Source: an uncultured Siphonobacter sp. | Lineage (GTDB): Bacteria > Bacteroidota > Bacteroidia > Cytophagales > Spirosomataceae | Assembly: GCA_913774715.1 (NCBI GenBank) | Contig: CAJYHS010000149.1 | Location: 62,001-126,000 of the forward strand | Length of the DNA: 64,000 bases | Reading direction: 5' to 3' | Part shown: positions 63,347 through 64,000 of the stretch, one piece after another | How positions within the stretch are numbered: the first letter of the stretch is position 1 | Layout of the letters: the number at the start of each line of letters is the position of its first letter | The notes under the pieces: generated by a model | The model's database searches: none | Told to the model about the DNA's origin: nothing | The model's input: the letters and a program-made list of their open reading frames with translations, nothing else | Translations under genes and position numbers: made by a program

Positions 63347-63501
63347 TTTATGAGCTTTGTAATAAATCGTTTTATTCTGCTCAAAAATTATTTAAATCAT
63401 TTCTTAGTATCGTAAAAGCTTCATGTAGCCACCCATCAATTCTTTCAAAGTAGGATCTATAGTACAAGTTATCTTTGAACAGATCTATTCTATAATCATC
63501 T

Positions 63502-64000
63502 ATGCTTTTTTATTGTCTTAATTGCCACCAACCTATACACCGCATTCTGTCTACTTCTACTTTATTAAACTGCAAGCACTGCCAACTTGTACATGTCGTA
63601 GACAATAATAACTTAAAGTCCTTCCATCAAAACAAAGAATATAACGTAAACTATAAGTCAACTGAGCCTATCAAACCCGGGGATAATATCGTTATAGATA
63701 ATCAAAATTATTTACTCCTGAATCGAAGTATTTGGGTTGGCAACTATTGGCAGCGTCACCATTTACGTAATAAAGGCATATATGTTCACTATTTGAATGA
63801 ATATGTAAAAACAGAAATTTTCGAATTAATAAATTCGAATGGAGAAAAAATCTGGATTGAAAAGAAATATGATAATCTATATTTAGTAAAAGAGTACAAC
63901 GCATCTTATAAAAACTTTGCAAGCTTAGAGATAAGATATGCAGGAGTTGGAATATTGAAAAAGACATATAATTATGTAACTATGAAAAATTTCGACAGTG
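63502..64000 (+). CDS. AT-rich zinc-ribbon protein, cut by window edge (possibly DUF4178-like)
   Basis: An ORF of at least 166 codons from the ATG at 63502, open to the window edge. The N-terminus has a zinc ribbon (CLNCHQPIHRIL ... NCKHCQLVHVV). A beta-rich part follows with IKPGDNIVIDNQNYLLLNRSIWVGNYWQRHHL and IFELINSNGEKIWIEKK, which reminds me of DUF4178 proteins (zinc ribbon plus beta-sandwich). That assignment is weak. Codon use is strongly AT-biased compared with gcvP next to it, suggesting recent acquisition. A divergent minus-strand ORF at 63692-63967 is a shadow. Confidence 0.6.
   Translation, partial: MLFYCLNCHQPIHRILSTSTLLNCKHCQLVHVVDNNNLKSFHQNKEYNVNYKSTEPIKPGDNIVIDNQNYLLLNRSIWVGNYWQRHHLRNKGIYVHYLNEYVKTEIFELINSNGEKIWIEKKYDNLYLVKEYNASYKNFASLEIRYAGVGILKKTYNYVTMKNFDS

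Noticed and set aside
63692-63967. 91-residue minus-strand ORF near the window edge
   Set aside because: It lies opposite the longer plus-strand zinc-ribbon ORF, and its low-complexity Leu/Phe/Ser content is that of an AT-rich shadow frame.

Overview
The window comes from a Bacteroidota genome, most likely a gliding member of the Cytophagia (Spirosoma/Siphonobacter-type). Reasons: two SusC/SusD outer-membrane uptake loci with ECF sigma and FecR regulators, a GldB-type gliding lipoprotein, a CRTAC/haloperoxidase pair next to a SusCD pair, and repeated promoters of the Bacteroidota form TTTG-N19..21-TAnnTTTG. Almost no start has a Shine-Dalgarno sequence. The window contains no rRNA, tRNA, CRISPR array, transposase or prophage that I can see.

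Layout. 1-6.7 kb: a Fur-family regulator (cut by the edge), an ABC exporter, a small membrane protein, GldB, a divergent beta-barrel protein, and a histidine kinase/response regulator pair. 6.8-8.6 kb: rtcB RNA ligase behind a structured leader that ends in an intrinsic terminator 24 nt before the start codon. 8.7-13 kb: GH92 mannosidase, DUF1398 protein, amidohydrolase. 13.2-25.5 kb (all minus): ECF sigma, FecR, SusC, SusD, a long FG-GAP/ASPIC lipoprotein and a vanadium-haloperoxidase-like PAP2 lipoprotein. 25.7-40.6 kb (all minus): the branched-chain amino acid region, ilvD-[2-gene cassette]-ilvB-[ABM]-ilvN-ilvC-ilvA, then a beta-barrel gene, a small gene and an AraC regulator, then leuC-leuD-leuB-leuA. 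41.5-55.3 kb: a lone ECF sigma gene, a predicted exported sugar-acid pathway (enolase-superfamily dehydratase, BASS transporter, RraA-like protein), a hotdog thioesterase, a histidine phosphatase, L-2-hydroxyglutarate oxidase, then FecR-SusC-SusD. 55.7-64 kb: a small secreted protein, a LysM protein, purE/purK, DUF3467, gcvP, and an AT-rich zinc-ribbon ORF running off the edge.

Main discoveries read from the sequence. (1) Two transcription attenuators control branched-chain synthesis. leuA has a 17-residue leader peptide with five Leu codons; ilvD has a 21-residue leader peptide with five Ile, four Leu and three Val. Each is followed by an antiterminator arm that overlaps the leader stop codon and by an intrinsic terminator. 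The ribosome-stalling logic is the enterobacterial one, in a Bacteroidota promoter context. (2) The rtcB leader carries a perfect 10-bp helix whose 3' arm is also the 5' arm of the terminator, so antitermination and termination exclude each other. (3) A promoter-plus-terminator unit on the plus strand lies antisense to the 5' region of the first susC, as known cis-antisense sRNAs of Bacteroides PULs do. (4) Foreign-looking small genes (nucleotidyltransferase cassette, ABM monooxygenase-like) sit inside the ilv operon.
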